Of a stretch of 64,000 nucleotides of DNA, positions 7,608 to 15,981 are shown piece after piece. Source of the stretch: Pseudonocardia kujensis (GTDB lineage: Bacteria > Actinomycetota > Actinomycetes > Mycobacteriales > Pseudonocardiaceae); the NCBI RefSeq assembly GCF_021283305.1, contig NZ_JAJSOK010000005.1:124001-188000 (forward strand), written 5' to 3'. Position 1 is the first letter of the stretch; each line of letters opens with the position of its first letter. Below the pieces are notes generated by a model. That model was not told where the DNA came from and made no database searches. It saw only the letters and a list, made by a program, of their open reading frames with translations. The position numbers and the translations under genes were made by a program.

Positions 7608-7652
7608 AGCAGCTGCGATGGTCCGAAGCACCCAGGCCCAGTACCGGGCGGC
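7608..7652. repeat. 45-bp dispersed repeat, copy 2
   Basis: This is the partner of 5071-5115 (42 of 45 identical). In the minus-strand frame it is preceded by PSTTQLAAVDAWSQAARHAL, then YEARSSAAARYWAWVLRTIA. That gives a longer view of the unidentified protein C-terminus shared by both copies. Confidence 0.6.
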
Positions 7653-7779
7653 AGCCGAGGAGCGTGCCTCGTAGAGGGCATGACGGGCCGCTTGGCTCCA
7701 GGCGTCGACGGCGGCGAGCTGGGTCGTCGAGGGCAGGGCGAGCGCGCGCACGCCGCGGCGCTCGGATCGCCTGGCCCGC

Positions 7780-7880
7780 CCCGGGCCTCGACCACCCGGC
7801 GCTGTGCGGACTACGTGCTGCGCCGCTTGGCGATCGACAAGACCACCGTCGCCGCGGTCGCCCGGGAGCTGGGCCGCTGA
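7780..7880 (+). pseudogene. ISL3-type transposase fragment
   Basis: The short in-frame text TRRCADYVLRRLAIDKTTVA, then AVARELGR, resembles the helix-turn-helix segment of ISL3-family transposases (TRRF..VRRL....TV..VAR.LG). It stops at 7880 and has no catalytic domain. Identification rests on about 28 residues, so it is tentative. Confidence 0.4.
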
Positions 7881-7912
7881 CCCGGTTGTCCGGCCGGAAG
7901 CGGGCACGGCGG

Positions 7913-8551
7913 TCATTCCGCCGGCCGGAAGGAGCGATCCTTCGGTGGATGAGCGCTCTCGCCGGCGTCGAGCGAAACGAGGAAGCCCTCGAGCAACTTC
8001 ATCACCTCGGCCCGAATGTCGCCCGGGTCGAGTCGGTTGAGGGGCCGGTACCAGCGTGCGATCGAGGTGAGCATGCTGTTGAGCAAGTTCGCTGCCACTT
8101 TCACATCGATGTCCGGGCGGACGACCCCCTGGGCGACACCTTCGTCGAGCAGGCCCTCCAAGGAGCGGTTGACCTGGCGCGCCCAGTCCTGGTAGCGGCG
8201 GAGGCCCTCTGGAGAGAGCTGATGCTGATCAGCCATCAGGACCTGGTAGTAGGCGGAGTACCGAGTCGCAGAGCGCACGTGCAGGTCGACGTAGGCCTCG
8301 ATCCGCGAGCGTGCGTCGTCCGGGCCCTCCACGATCTGCTCGATACCTTCACGCAGCGGGTAGATGACCTGCTCGACGATGATCTCCAGCAGTCGCTGCT
8401 TGGACTTGACGTACTGGTAGACCGTCGGCTTGCTCACGCCCGCCTCGGCGGCGACGTCCTGCAGGGTCGCATCGGCGTACCCGTGGCGCTCGAACACCCG
8501 CGCCGCAGCCTCGACCAGGCTCTGCACGTCGGTTGTGCGGGGTCGGCCCAT
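7913..8551 (-). CDS. TetR-family regulator of the adjacent acyl-CoA operon
   Basis: The protein has 212 residues from ATG 8551, chosen for a near-perfect ribosome site (GGAAGGAGG). The helix-turn-helix is LVEAAARVFERHGYADATLQ, then DVAAEAGVSKPTVYQYVKSK. The ligand domain contains YSAYYQVLMADQHQLSPEG and a KVAANLLNSMLTSIARWYRP segment seen in fatty-acid and steroid-type TetR proteins. It is divergent from the thiolase operon, with a palindrome between them, and so is a likely acyl-CoA-responsive repressor. The inducer is inferred, not shown. Confidence 0.87.
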   Translation of the reverse strand: MGRPRTTDVQSLVEAAARVFERHGYADATLQDVAAEAGVSKPTVYQYVKSKQRLLEIIVEQVIYPLREGIEQIVEGPDDARSRIEAYVDLHVRSATRYSAYYQVLMADQHQLSPEGLRRYQDWARQVNRSLEGLLDEGVAQGVVRPDIDVKVAANLLNSMLTSIARWYRPLNRLDPGDIRAEVMKLLEGFLVSLDAGESAHPPKDRSFRPAE

Positions 8552-8603
8552 CTCGACCTCCTTCCTGCGACAACAGTAACTTAACCCAACAGGAAGCAAA
8601 CCC

Positions 8604-8647
8604 TTGACACCCGAACGCTGAACCTCCTAGTTTCTTTACCAGTAAGG
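8604..8647 (+). promoter_or_regulatory. promoter and operator of thiolase operon
   Basis: TTGACA (8604-8609), an 18-bp spacer and TAGTTT (8628-8633) form a good vegetative promoter. It runs into a palindrome, CTTTAC-CA-GTAAGG (8634-8647, with TTAC-CA-GTAA exact), at the expected transcription start. CAGTAA recurs at 8574-8579. A repressor bound here would block initiation, which fits the divergent TetR gene. Confidence 0.55.
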
Positions 8648-8671
8648 AAGGTAACTCGATGAGGAGGCCCC

Positions 8672-9871
8672 GTGCGGGAGGTCGACATCGTCGGCGTGGG
8701 GATCACGCCGTTCGGCAAGCACAAGGACGCCACGCTCGCGTCGCTCGGCTCGGCGGCGATCGGGGCGGCACTCACCGACGCGGCGCTCGACCCGGGCGAG
8801 ATCGACCTGGTGGTCCACGGCAACGCCATGGCCGGCTTGGTCACCGGCCAGGAGATGATCCGAGGCGAGATCGTCGCGACCGCAACCGGGCTGGTCGGGG
8901 TGCCGGTACTCAACACCGAGAACGCCTGTGCGACGTCATCGAGCGCCTTACACATTGCCGTGGCTGCCGTGCGGGGCGGGATGTACGACACCGTGGTCGT
9001 GTGCGGCACCGAGAAGATGACCGGGCCGCCGACCCGTCAGGTGCTCGACGCGATGACCACGGGGACCGACATCGAGCGTATCCCGGCCATCACCCGCGAG
9101 CTCACCGGTCGCGACGGCCCCGCCGAGTCCTTCTACATGGAGGTCTACGCCCGCATCACCCGGCAGTACATGCAGCGCTCCGGTGCGACGGCCGAGGACC
9201 TGGCCGAGGTGGCCGCCAAGAACTCGGCACACGGGGCGCTGAACCCCAACGCGCAGTACCAGAAGGCGTTGAGCGTCCAGGAGATCCTGGACAGCCGGGT
9301 CGTTGCCGACCCGCTGACCATGCTGATGTGCTCGCCGATCGCGGACGGCGCCGCGGCCCTGGTCGTTCGTGCAGCCGACCGCCCACTGCCGGACGCGGAC
9401 GCCGAGCATGCACGGGTCCGGGTCCTGGCTTCCGCCCTGCTGTCCGGCATCCCCGGAACCACCGGTGAGCTGCTCGAGGCACGGACCGCGAAGCTCGCCT
9501 ACGCCCAGGCCGGAATCGGCCCGGAGGACCTCGACGTGGTCGAGGTACACGACGCCGCCTCTCCCAACGAGCTGATCATGTACGAGGAGCTCGGCCTCTG
9601 CGGCCCTGGGGAGGGTCCGAAGTTCCTCGCCACCGGAGCCACGAAGTTGGGCGGGCGGGTGCCCTTCAATCCGGACGGTGGCCTCGTCTCGCGCGGCCAC
9701 CCGGTCGGCGCGACCGGTTGCGCACAGCTGGTGGAGCTGGCCACCCAGCTGCGAGGCCGCGCCGGCGAGCGCCAGGTTCCGGGCGCGCGGCACGCGCTGG
9801 CCGAGAACGCGGGGGGCTATGTGCACCCGGACGCCGCGGCGTGCGCGGTCACGATCCTCGGTCGGCGGTGA
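8672..9871 (+). CDS. thiolase-like protein (SCP-x / lipid-transfer type acetyl-CoA acyltransferase)
   Basis: This 399-residue protein starts at GTG 8672 with GGAGG 4 nt upstream. It has the thiolase nucleophile context NTENACATSSSALHIAVAAV (Cys86), VVVCGTEKM, a VEVHDAASPNELIMYEELGL block and GHPVGATGCAQ (His343). The HDAASP text and missing C-terminal CxG block point to the SCP-x/nonspecific lipid-transfer-type thiolases used on bulky acyl chains such as sterol side chains. It is the first gene of a five-gene operon and overlaps the next gene by 4 bp. It probably cleaves a 3-ketoacyl-CoA, substrate unknown. Confidence 0.85.
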   Translation: MREVDIVGVGITPFGKHKDATLASLGSAAIGAALTDAALDPGEIDLVVHGNAMAGLVTGQEMIRGEIVATATGLVGVPVLNTENACATSSSALHIAVAAVRGGMYDTVVVCGTEKMTGPPTRQVLDAMTTGTDIERIPAITRELTGRDGPAESFYMEVYARITRQYMQRSGATAEDLAEVAAKNSAHGALNPNAQYQKALSVQEILDSRVVADPLTMLMCSPIADGAAALVVRAADRPLPDADAEHARVRVLASALLSGIPGTTGELLEARTAKLAYAQAGIGPEDLDVVEVHDAASPNELIMYEELGLCGPGEGPKFLATGATKLGGRVPFNPDGGLVSRGHPVGATGCAQLVELATQLRGRAGERQVPGARHALAENAGGYVHPDAAACAVTILGRR

Positions 9872-10695
9872 GGGTGACCACGTCCACCGCTGCCCTACAG
9901 GTCGAGCGGCGAGGCGCCGCGCTCTGGCTGCGCCTGGATCGACCCAAGGCGCTCAACGGCATCAACGACGAGCTCCTCGACGCACTCGAGGCCGGGCTTG
10001 ACGTCGCCGAAGCCGACGACGACGTCCGGCTCGTGGTCGTGGCCGCGCAGGGTCGCGTGTTCTGCGCAGGCGCCGACCTCGTCGAGACCCTCACGCGCTG
10101 TGGCGAAGACGCCGAGGACGGCGGCGACCGGCAGGGCACGTTCCTGCGTCGGGTCGGCCGGGTCTTCAGCCGGATCGAGACGCTGCCCAAGCCGGTGATC
10201 GCCGCGGTGCACGGCCTCGCCGTCGCGGGCGGGCTCGAGCTGGTTCTGGCCTGCGACCTGGTCGTCGCGGCCCGTTCGGCCACTTTCGGCGACGCGCACG
10301 CCAACTACGGCCTGATTCCGGGGGGCGGCGGCTCGGTGCGACTACCTCGACGCGTCGGTCCCGCGCGGGCCAAGCACCTGATGTTCACCGGCGGCAGGTT
10401 CACCGCCGAAGAGCTCGCCTGCACAGATCTGATCACCTCGATCGTCGACGACGACCACCTCCAACAGGCCGTCGACGAACTGGTCGCCGTGATCGCTCGC
10501 AAGAGCCCGACCGGGCTGAGCGTGATGAAACGGCTCGTCGCCGACGGCCTCGACATCCCCCAGGAGGCGGCTCTGGCCGCCGAGCTGGGTGCGGTGGCCG
10601 AGTACCGCGGAAATGCCGACTTCCAGGAGGGCATCCGCGCCTTCACCGAGAAGCGTGCGCCGGTGTTCCCCGCCTCGAACAGGAGCTCCTCATGA
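9868..10695 (+). CDS. enoyl-CoA hydratase/isomerase family protein
   Basis: This 275-residue protein starts at GTG 9868, which overlaps the thiolase stop (GTGA). GTG 9874 is an alternative. Crotonase signatures are present: LWLRLDRPKALNGINDELLD, GRVFCAGADLVETL, PKPVIAAVHGLAVAGGLELV with LACDLVVAARSATFGDAHAN, and GLIPGGGGSVRLPRRVG. The oxyanion-hole pair is intact. The usual second catalytic Glu region (LACD..A..A.F...) has ANYGLIPGGG. It would hydrate or isomerise an unsaturated acyl-CoA in the same pathway as the thiolase. Confidence 0.85.
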   Translation: MRVTTSTAALQVERRGAALWLRLDRPKALNGINDELLDALEAGLDVAEADDDVRLVVVAAQGRVFCAGADLVETLTRCGEDAEDGGDRQGTFLRRVGRVFSRIETLPKPVIAAVHGLAVAGGLELVLACDLVVAARSATFGDAHANYGLIPGGGGSVRLPRRVGPARAKHLMFTGGRFTAEELACTDLITSIVDDDHLQQAVDELVAVIARKSPTGLSVMKRLVADGLDIPQEAALAAELGAVAEYRGNADFQEGIRAFTEKRAPVFPASNRSSS

Positions 10696-11495
10696 CGACC
10701 CCCTCCCCCACCGATCTACTCAGCCTCGCCGGACGCACCATGTTGATCACCGGTGCGGGTCAGGGCGTGGGCAAGCAGACGGCCCTGGTGGCAGCAGCGC
10801 ACGGCGCGAAGGTGGTGGTCAACGACTACCACCTCGACCGGGCCGAGACCGTGGCCGGCGAGATCACCGAGGCCGGCGGGACCGCCGTCGCGCTGCGCTG
10901 CGACGTCACCGATCTGGACGAGGTCACCGGCATGGTCGAGCGGGCGCAGGCGACCTTCGACGGGATCGACATCTTGGTCAACAACGCCGGCAACGCGGGC
11001 CCCGCGCAGGACCCGATGGCCGCCGCCCCGCCGTTCTGGGAGACCGGGCCGAAGGAGTGGGACCCGTGGATGGGCACCAGCTTCTACGGCGTGCTCAACG
11101 GGGCCCGCGCGGTCCTGCCAGGGATGGTCGAGCGCCAATATGGCCGCGTGATCACGGTGATCTCTGACGCCGGACGGGTCGGCGATCCCAACCTCGTCGT
11201 CTACAGCGGAGCCAAGGCGGGCGCCGCTGGCTTCTCCCGCGGACTCGCCCGCGCTGTCGGTCGACACGGCATCACCGTCAACTGCGTGGCCCTCTCGGCC
11301 ATCCGCACCCGCGGTGTCGCCACCGCGACCGAGAACGAGGCCCTGGTCGCCGCGATGCTCAAGCAGTACGTCATCCGTCGACTCGGCGAGCCCAGCGACG
11401 CCGCCAACATGATCCTCTTCCTCGCCTCGGAGGCCTCCTCGTGGATCACCGGGCAGACCTACCCCGTCAACGGCGGCTTCGCCCTCAACCAGTAA
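10692..11495 (+). CDS. short-chain dehydrogenase/reductase (3-hydroxyacyl-CoA dehydrogenase-like)
   Basis: This 267-residue SDR begins at ATG 10692, overlapping the hydratase stop by 4 bp. The nucleotide motif TGAGQGVG (20-27), NNAG (97-100), catalytic Ser158, Tyr171 and Lys175 (YSGAK) are all present, with C-terminal SWITGQTYPVNGGFALNQ. An insertion DPMAAAPPFWETGPKEWDPW after NNAG is typical of acyl-CoA-pathway SDRs. In this operon it would oxidise the 3-hydroxyacyl-CoA made by the hydratase, giving the thiolase substrate. Confidence 0.87.
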   Translation: MTTPSPTDLLSLAGRTMLITGAGQGVGKQTALVAAAHGAKVVVNDYHLDRAETVAGEITEAGGTAVALRCDVTDLDEVTGMVERAQATFDGIDILVNNAGNAGPAQDPMAAAPPFWETGPKEWDPWMGTSFYGVLNGARAVLPGMVERQYGRVITVISDAGRVGDPNLVVYSGAKAGAAGFSRGLARAVGRHGITVNCVALSAIRTRGVATATENEALVAAMLKQYVIRRLGEPSDAANMILFLASEASSWITGQTYPVNGGFALNQ

Positions 11496-11517
11496 CGCCG
11501 TACGCGAGGAACCACAG

Positions 11518-12507
11518 ATGAAGACCGATCTCTACCTCTACACCCAGTCCGCCGAGGAGATCCCCGCCCGTGCCCGCCAGGTCGAGGACGGAGGATTCGA
11601 CGGGCTGTTCGTCGCCGAGACGATCGGCGACCCCTACCAGTCGTTAGCCGTCGCCGCACAGCACACCGAACGCGTCACCCTGGGCACCTCGGTCTCGCTC
11701 GCCTTCCCGCGCAGCCCCATGACGACCGCGGTCGCCGCTTGGGACCTACAGCGGGCCAGCCACGGACGGTTCGTGCTCGGACTGGGCACCCAAGTCCGCA
11801 AGCACATCGAGCGCCGGTTCTCGATGCCCTTCAGCCGCCCCACCGCGCGGCTGCGGGACTACGTCAACGCCGTGCGCCACATCTGGGGCGCGTTCCAAGG
11901 CGAATACGCGCTGAACTTCCAGGGCGAGTTCCACACCCACGACTACCTCCCGAGCGCGATGAACCCCGGCCCGCTTCCGTGGGGGCCGCCGCCGATCTAT
12001 CTCGCCGCGCTCGGGCCGCTGATGTTCCGCGCCGCAGGAGCGGTCGCCGACGGCGTCTTCATCCACCCCATCCACACCCACGAGTACCTGCGCACAGTCG
12101 CCGAGCCGGCACTGGCCGAAGGGCTCGCCGAAACCGGCCGGGACCGTGCCGAGGTGACCCTCTCGGCAACGGTGTTCGCCATTCCCGGCGCGCAGCACCG
12201 CGAGGCGGTGCGCAAGCAGTTCGCCTTCTACGCCTCCACACCCGCCTACAAACCGGTACTCGACCTGCACGGCTGGGGAGAACTAGGCGACGAGCTGCGC
12301 GCCCGGGTCCGCCGCGGCGAACTGGAGATCATGGCGGGCTCCGTCCCGGACGACGTGCTGGACTTCTTCTGCATCGTCGCCGACGACTGGCCGCACGCCT
12401 ACGAGCTGGCCCGCGAGCGCTACACCGGAGTGGTCGACCGGATCAACTTCCAGACAGCCCCACCGGTCGACGTGCACGTGCACCCCACCGCGGGTGCTGT
12501 CGGCTGA
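11518..12507 (+). CDS. LLM-class F420-dependent oxidoreductase (TIGR03617-like)
   Basis: This 329-residue bacterial-luciferase-like TIM barrel starts at ATG 11518 with GAGGAA upstream. FDGLFVAETIGDPYQSLAVA, VTLGTSVSLAFPRSPMTTAV, ASHGRFVLGLGTQVRKHIER and PIYLAALGPLMFRAAGAVAD match the actinobacterial F420-binding LLM group. F420 is the likely cofactor, but FMN cannot be excluded. Its place inside a beta-oxidation operon suggests a redox step on an acyl-CoA or its precursor that ordinary acyl-CoA dehydrogenases do not perform. No acyl-CoA dehydrogenase is present here. Confidence 0.8.
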   Translation: MKTDLYLYTQSAEEIPARARQVEDGGFDGLFVAETIGDPYQSLAVAAQHTERVTLGTSVSLAFPRSPMTTAVAAWDLQRASHGRFVLGLGTQVRKHIERRFSMPFSRPTARLRDYVNAVRHIWGAFQGEYALNFQGEFHTHDYLPSAMNPGPLPWGPPPIYLAALGPLMFRAAGAVADGVFIHPIHTHEYLRTVAEPALAEGLAETGRDRAEVTLSATVFAIPGAQHREAVRKQFAFYASTPAYKPVLDLHGWGELGDELRARVRRGELEIMAGSVPDDVLDFFCIVADDWPHAYELARERYTGVVDRINFQTAPPVDVHVHPTAGAVG

Positions 12508-12543
12508 GCACGCCCGAGCCAAACACCTCGACGAGGAGGAGCC

Positions 12544-14109
12544 ATGAACGTCCCCAGTGCGGCCGACCTGACCGTGAGCGACCTGATCGTCGAAGCATTC
12601 GGCCGCTACCCGAACCGCGAGGCCTTCGTGCTCGGTGACCAGCGAATCACCTACGCGCAGGCCGCGGCGACGACCAGCCAGATCATGCAGGTCCTCGCCA
12701 CACGCGGCATCGGAAGAGGCAGCGCAGTCGGCGCGCTCAGCCCGAACACTCCCGAGGTGTGGCTGCTGCAGGCGGCCACCTATCTGCTCGGCGCCACCTA
12801 CACAGGCCTGCACCCGCTCGGTTCCGCGGACGACCACCTGACGCTGTGCGAGGACGCGGGCATCACGCTGCTCGTCGTTCATCCCGAGTTCGCGGCCACG
12901 GCCGCGAAGATCCGGGCCGGGTCGGCCACCATGCAGCACCTGCTCACCCTTGGGCCGTCCGAGGTGGGCCTGGATCTGCTCGCCCTGTGCGCTGATGTCC
13001 CGGCCCGACCGCTGAACAGCGGGCCCGCGACCGCGGAGGACACCGCATGGCTGCAGTACACCGGCGGGACCACCGGACAGCCCAAAGGCGTGGAAGTGCC
13101 GCACCGCGCTCTGGTCGCCCAGACGGCGATGCTCACCACCTCGTGGGGGCTGCCGGAGAATCCGCGCTACCTGATCTCGGCGCCGATCACCCACGCCGGG
13201 GTGCTCCCGGTCCTGCCGACCCTCTGCCGAGGCGGCACCGTCGTCCTGCACCAGGGGTTCGATCCCGACCACTGGCTGCACACCGTCGCCCAGGAACGCA
13301 TCACCTACGCCTTCGCCGTGCCGACGATGCTCTACACCCTGCTCGACCACGGCGTGGGCGCTGCGGACCTGTCGTCGTTGGAGACGGTGCTCTACGGCGC
13401 AGCTCCCATGACTCCAGCACGGATCGCCGAAGCCTATGAGGCCCTCGGTCCGGTGCTCATGCAGGGCTACGGCCAGACCGAGTGCCTCGGCATGGCGACC
13501 AGCCTGCGCAAGGACGAGCACGACCCGCGGAACGACCCGGCTCTGCTGTCCTCCTGCGGGCGGCCGGTCTCAGCCACCCGGGTAGCCATCCTCGACAGGT
13601 ACAACGAGCCCGTACAGGAGGGGGACGTCGGAGAGCTGTGCGTCCGCTCCGCAGCCGTGATGACCGGCTACCGCAACCAGCCCGAGCAGACCGCGGAGGC
13701 GCTGGCCAGCGGCTGGCTACACACCGGAGACATGGCTATGCGAGACGACCGAGGCTTCTACCACGTCGTAGACCGCAAGAAGGACATCGTCGTCACCGGC
13801 GCCTTCAACGTGTACCCCCGCGAGATCGAGGACGTCCTCGCCGAAGCGGAGGGGGTCTCTGCCGCTGCCGTGATCGGAGTACCCGACGAGAAGTGGGGCG
13901 AGGCAGTGACCGCCTACGTCTCGCCACGACCCGGCGTCGAGCTCGACGTGGAGAAGCTGGCCCTGCTCGTGCGCGAACGCAAGGGCGCCCACCAAACGCC
14001 AAAGGCCATCCACGTGGTCGACGATCTCCCTCGTACACCCGCAGGAAAGATCGACAAGAAAGTTCTGCGCAGCCACCACTGGACCGACGGAGATCGACAG
14101 GTTCACTGA
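12544..14109 (+). CDS. acyl-CoA synthetase (AMP-forming, FadD-like)
   Basis: This 521-residue ANL-superfamily enzyme starts at ATG 12544 with AGGAGG upstream. The P-loop YTGGTTGQPKG (172-182), GYGQTECLG, GWLHTGDMAMRDDRGFYHVV, DRKKDIVVTGAFNVYPREIE and the C-terminal catalytic Lys region PRTPAGKIDKKVLR are intact. It activates a carboxylic acid to an acyl-CoA through an acyl-adenylate, probably feeding the hydratase-SDR-thiolase set upstream. It is the last gene of that operon. Chain length or ring preference cannot be read from sequence. Confidence 0.88.
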   Translation: MNVPSAADLTVSDLIVEAFGRYPNREAFVLGDQRITYAQAAATTSQIMQVLATRGIGRGSAVGALSPNTPEVWLLQAATYLLGATYTGLHPLGSADDHLTLCEDAGITLLVVHPEFAATAAKIRAGSATMQHLLTLGPSEVGLDLLALCADVPARPLNSGPATAEDTAWLQYTGGTTGQPKGVEVPHRALVAQTAMLTTSWGLPENPRYLISAPITHAGVLPVLPTLCRGGTVVLHQGFDPDHWLHTVAQERITYAFAVPTMLYTLLDHGVGAADLSSLETVLYGAAPMTPARIAEAYEALGPVLMQGYGQTECLGMATSLRKDEHDPRNDPALLSSCGRPVSATRVAILDRYNEPVQEGDVGELCVRSAAVMTGYRNQPEQTAEALASGWLHTGDMAMRDDRGFYHVVDRKKDIVVTGAFNVYPREIEDVLAEAEGVSAAAVIGVPDEKWGEAVTAYVSPRPGVELDVEKLALLVRERKGAHQTPKAIHVVDDLPRTPAGKIDKKVLRSHHWTDGDRQVH

Positions 14110-14501
14110 GCCGCCCGCGAGCGTTCAGTGAACGGCTCGTTCCGCCGTCGCTCCGAGCCAGCATCCGGCATCGATGTCAATGCATTCTCAGCCGCAGGAG
14201 CTCCTTCGCCGATTCCAAAGAAGTAACCGTCGAGGCCACTGCCTGCTCCCTGCTCAGACGCCTGCTGGCCCGGCCGAAGCAGTGCGTTCAGGAATCGCAC
14301 CCGGAGCTCGCCAGAATCATTCGTATCACCCAATCGAAGCACATCTTGTCCGCAACGCACTCGTTGTACCGGATGAGCAACCGCCGAGAAGCGGCCCAGG
14401 GCATCTCCCGGCCGCGCGGACCTTGCCTTTCCCGTACCGCGGGCCCATTGCCCCTCGACGACGGAGCGAGGGTTCGGCCCACCCCCGACGTGGAGGGTGA
14501 A
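14110..14501. other. 392-bp gap with palindrome, no gene
   Basis: No gene is supported here. CGTTCA-G-TGAACG (14122-14134) is a perfect palindrome nested in GAGCCG...CGGCTC (14108-14138), starting 2 bp before the ligase stop. It can act as a terminator hairpin or an operator. The rest is the likely promoter region of the secreted hydrolase and is less GC-rich around 14310-14380. Confidence 0.4.
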
Positions 14502-15653
14502 TTGACCAGACACAGACGATGGTTGCTGCTCGCAGCGACCGGATTTCTCGCAGCGGGCCTACTGGCGCCCAGCGCGGCGGCGCAGGAGCCCGACGCGCCC
14601 ACGACCCCCGAGCCGGTCGCGGTGCAGGGCACCACTGGCACCGCCAGCAGGACCGACATCGCGCAGGACCGCACAGCGAGCGGGGCCACCTGCGCCGACT
14701 ACTCGTTGCCGGTCACCCTCAAGCCAGGTCGCACCGAGCGGTACCAGATCTTCGGACGACTGTGCAGCAAGTCCGGATTCACCGACCGCCCCGTACAGCT
14801 GCTGCTCCACGGCGGCACCTACAACCACACCTACTGGGACTGGCCCTACCAGCCCGAGAACTACAACTACGTCAAGTACGCCACAGAGGCCGGCTACGTC
14901 ACCTTCGACATCGACCGTCTCGGCTACGGGTACAGCGACCGCCCTCTTGTCGATGCCGACATCGACTTCGAGTCGAACGCCTGGGTCGCCCACCAGGTCA
15001 TCCAGTACCTGCGCGCCGGCGGGCTCGGCGCGAGCTTCGACCAGGTGGCGCTCGTCGGGCACTCCCTCGGCTCCGGCACCGCCTTTACCGAAGCGGGCCG
15101 GTATCAGGACGTCGACGCACTCGTGATCTCCGGCGGTATCCACAACGTCAACTACGTCGAGCTGTTCGGACAGGCCGGCTTCTACCCGGCCTCCCTCGAC
15201 CCCAAGTTCGCCGGCCAGGTCGGACCGCTGCACACCTACCTGACCACCGTCCCCGGGGCACGCTGCCGCACGTTCTACTACGCACCCGACGTCGACCCGA
15301 AGGTCTGCGACGTCGACGAACAATACAAAGACACCTTCACCGGCGGCGAAGCAGCCGGGCTGCCCGTGGTGTTCACCCGCCCGACCCCGAGCGATCAGGT
15401 CACCGCACCCGTGCTGCTCGCTCTCGGCCAGCACGACAAGTTCACCTGCTTCAAGCCGACCATCCTCAACCCGGACTGCGCCGCCCCGGGCAGCAACGCC
15501 TACGACGAGGCCAAGTACTACCCCAGGGCGAAGAGCTATGACCTCTACATCCAGCCCCGCAGCGGGCACAACAACAACCTGCATCTCGGCGCCAAGGACT
15601 GGTTCACCAAGGCCAACTCCTGGATCGACCAGCAGCTCAAGCACGCACCCTGA
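14502..15653 (+). CDS. secreted alpha/beta hydrolase (lipase/esterase-like)
   Basis: The protein has 383 residues from TTG 14502, chosen because GGAGGG ends 4 nt before it. GTG 14490 is possible. A clear Sec signal peptide, LTRHRRWLLLAATGFLAAGL, ends with APSAAAQ-EP. The mature part has the oxyanion HGG (103-105), nucleophile GHSLGSG (Ser188), and a likely late Asp (GQHDKFTC) and His (RSGHNNN). Four or more Cys suggest disulfides. It is an exported serine hydrolase. It follows the acyl-CoA operon, so it could release the acid that the ligase activates. That link is inference. Confidence 0.82.
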   Translation: MTRHRRWLLLAATGFLAAGLLAPSAAAQEPDAPTTPEPVAVQGTTGTASRTDIAQDRTASGATCADYSLPVTLKPGRTERYQIFGRLCSKSGFTDRPVQLLLHGGTYNHTYWDWPYQPENYNYVKYATEAGYVTFDIDRLGYGYSDRPLVDADIDFESNAWVAHQVIQYLRAGGLGASFDQVALVGHSLGSGTAFTEAGRYQDVDALVISGGIHNVNYVELFGQAGFYPASLDPKFAGQVGPLHTYLTTVPGARCRTFYYAPDVDPKVCDVDEQYKDTFTGGEAAGLPVVFTRPTPSDQVTAPVLLALGQHDKFTCFKPTILNPDCAAPGSNAYDEAKYYPRAKSYDLYIQPRSGHNNNLHLGAKDWFTKANSWIDQQLKHAP

Positions 15654-15672
15654 CCCAGTGAAAGGACGACCC

Positions 15673-15930
15673 ATGGCCAGCATGACTCGCATCATCGGAC
15701 TCACTGCCGGCATCCTCGCCGCAGGAGCCACAGTCACCGGGACGGCCTCGGCCGCCACCCCGCAGTACGCGCCGCCCGCCGGCCCACCGACTCCCGTCGA
15801 GATCCTCGAAAACGAGAACCCGCTCGGTCTCGTCGACGGCGGTACCGAGGCAGACAATATCGTCAAGAACGCAGGTGGCCTCGCGGGTAACGCGATCAAC
15901 ACAGTCGAGCTGACCCTGCCCCTGCCCTGA
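15673..15930 (+). CDS. small secreted protein
   Basis: This is an 85-residue protein from ATG 15673 with AAAGGACG upstream. It has a signal peptide (MTRIIGLTAGILAAGATVTG then TASAA). The mature part is short and Pro/Asn-rich (QYAPPAGPPTPVEILENENP) and ends NTVELTLPLP, with no known domain. It lies 20 bp after the secreted hydrolase and is followed by a strong hairpin, so it is the last gene of that unit. Function is unknown, possibly a partner of the hydrolase. Confidence 0.7.
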   Translation: MASMTRIIGLTAGILAAGATVTGTASAATPQYAPPAGPPTPVEILENENPLGLVDGGTEADNIVKNAGGLAGNAINTVELTLPLP

Positions 15931-15947
15931 CACGGAACAAGGACAGC

Positions 15948-15981
15948 GGGTGCGGCCATCACGCCCGAGGTGGCCGCACCC
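15948..15981. terminator. strong GC-rich hairpin terminator
   Basis: GGGTGCGGCCA (15948-15958) and TGGCCGCACCC (15971-15981) form a perfect 11-bp stem with a 12-nt loop, 18 nt after the small secreted gene. There is no U-tract, as is usual in actinomycetes. The distal arm also forms the junction where the opposing aldolase fragment hits its stop. Confidence 0.7.
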
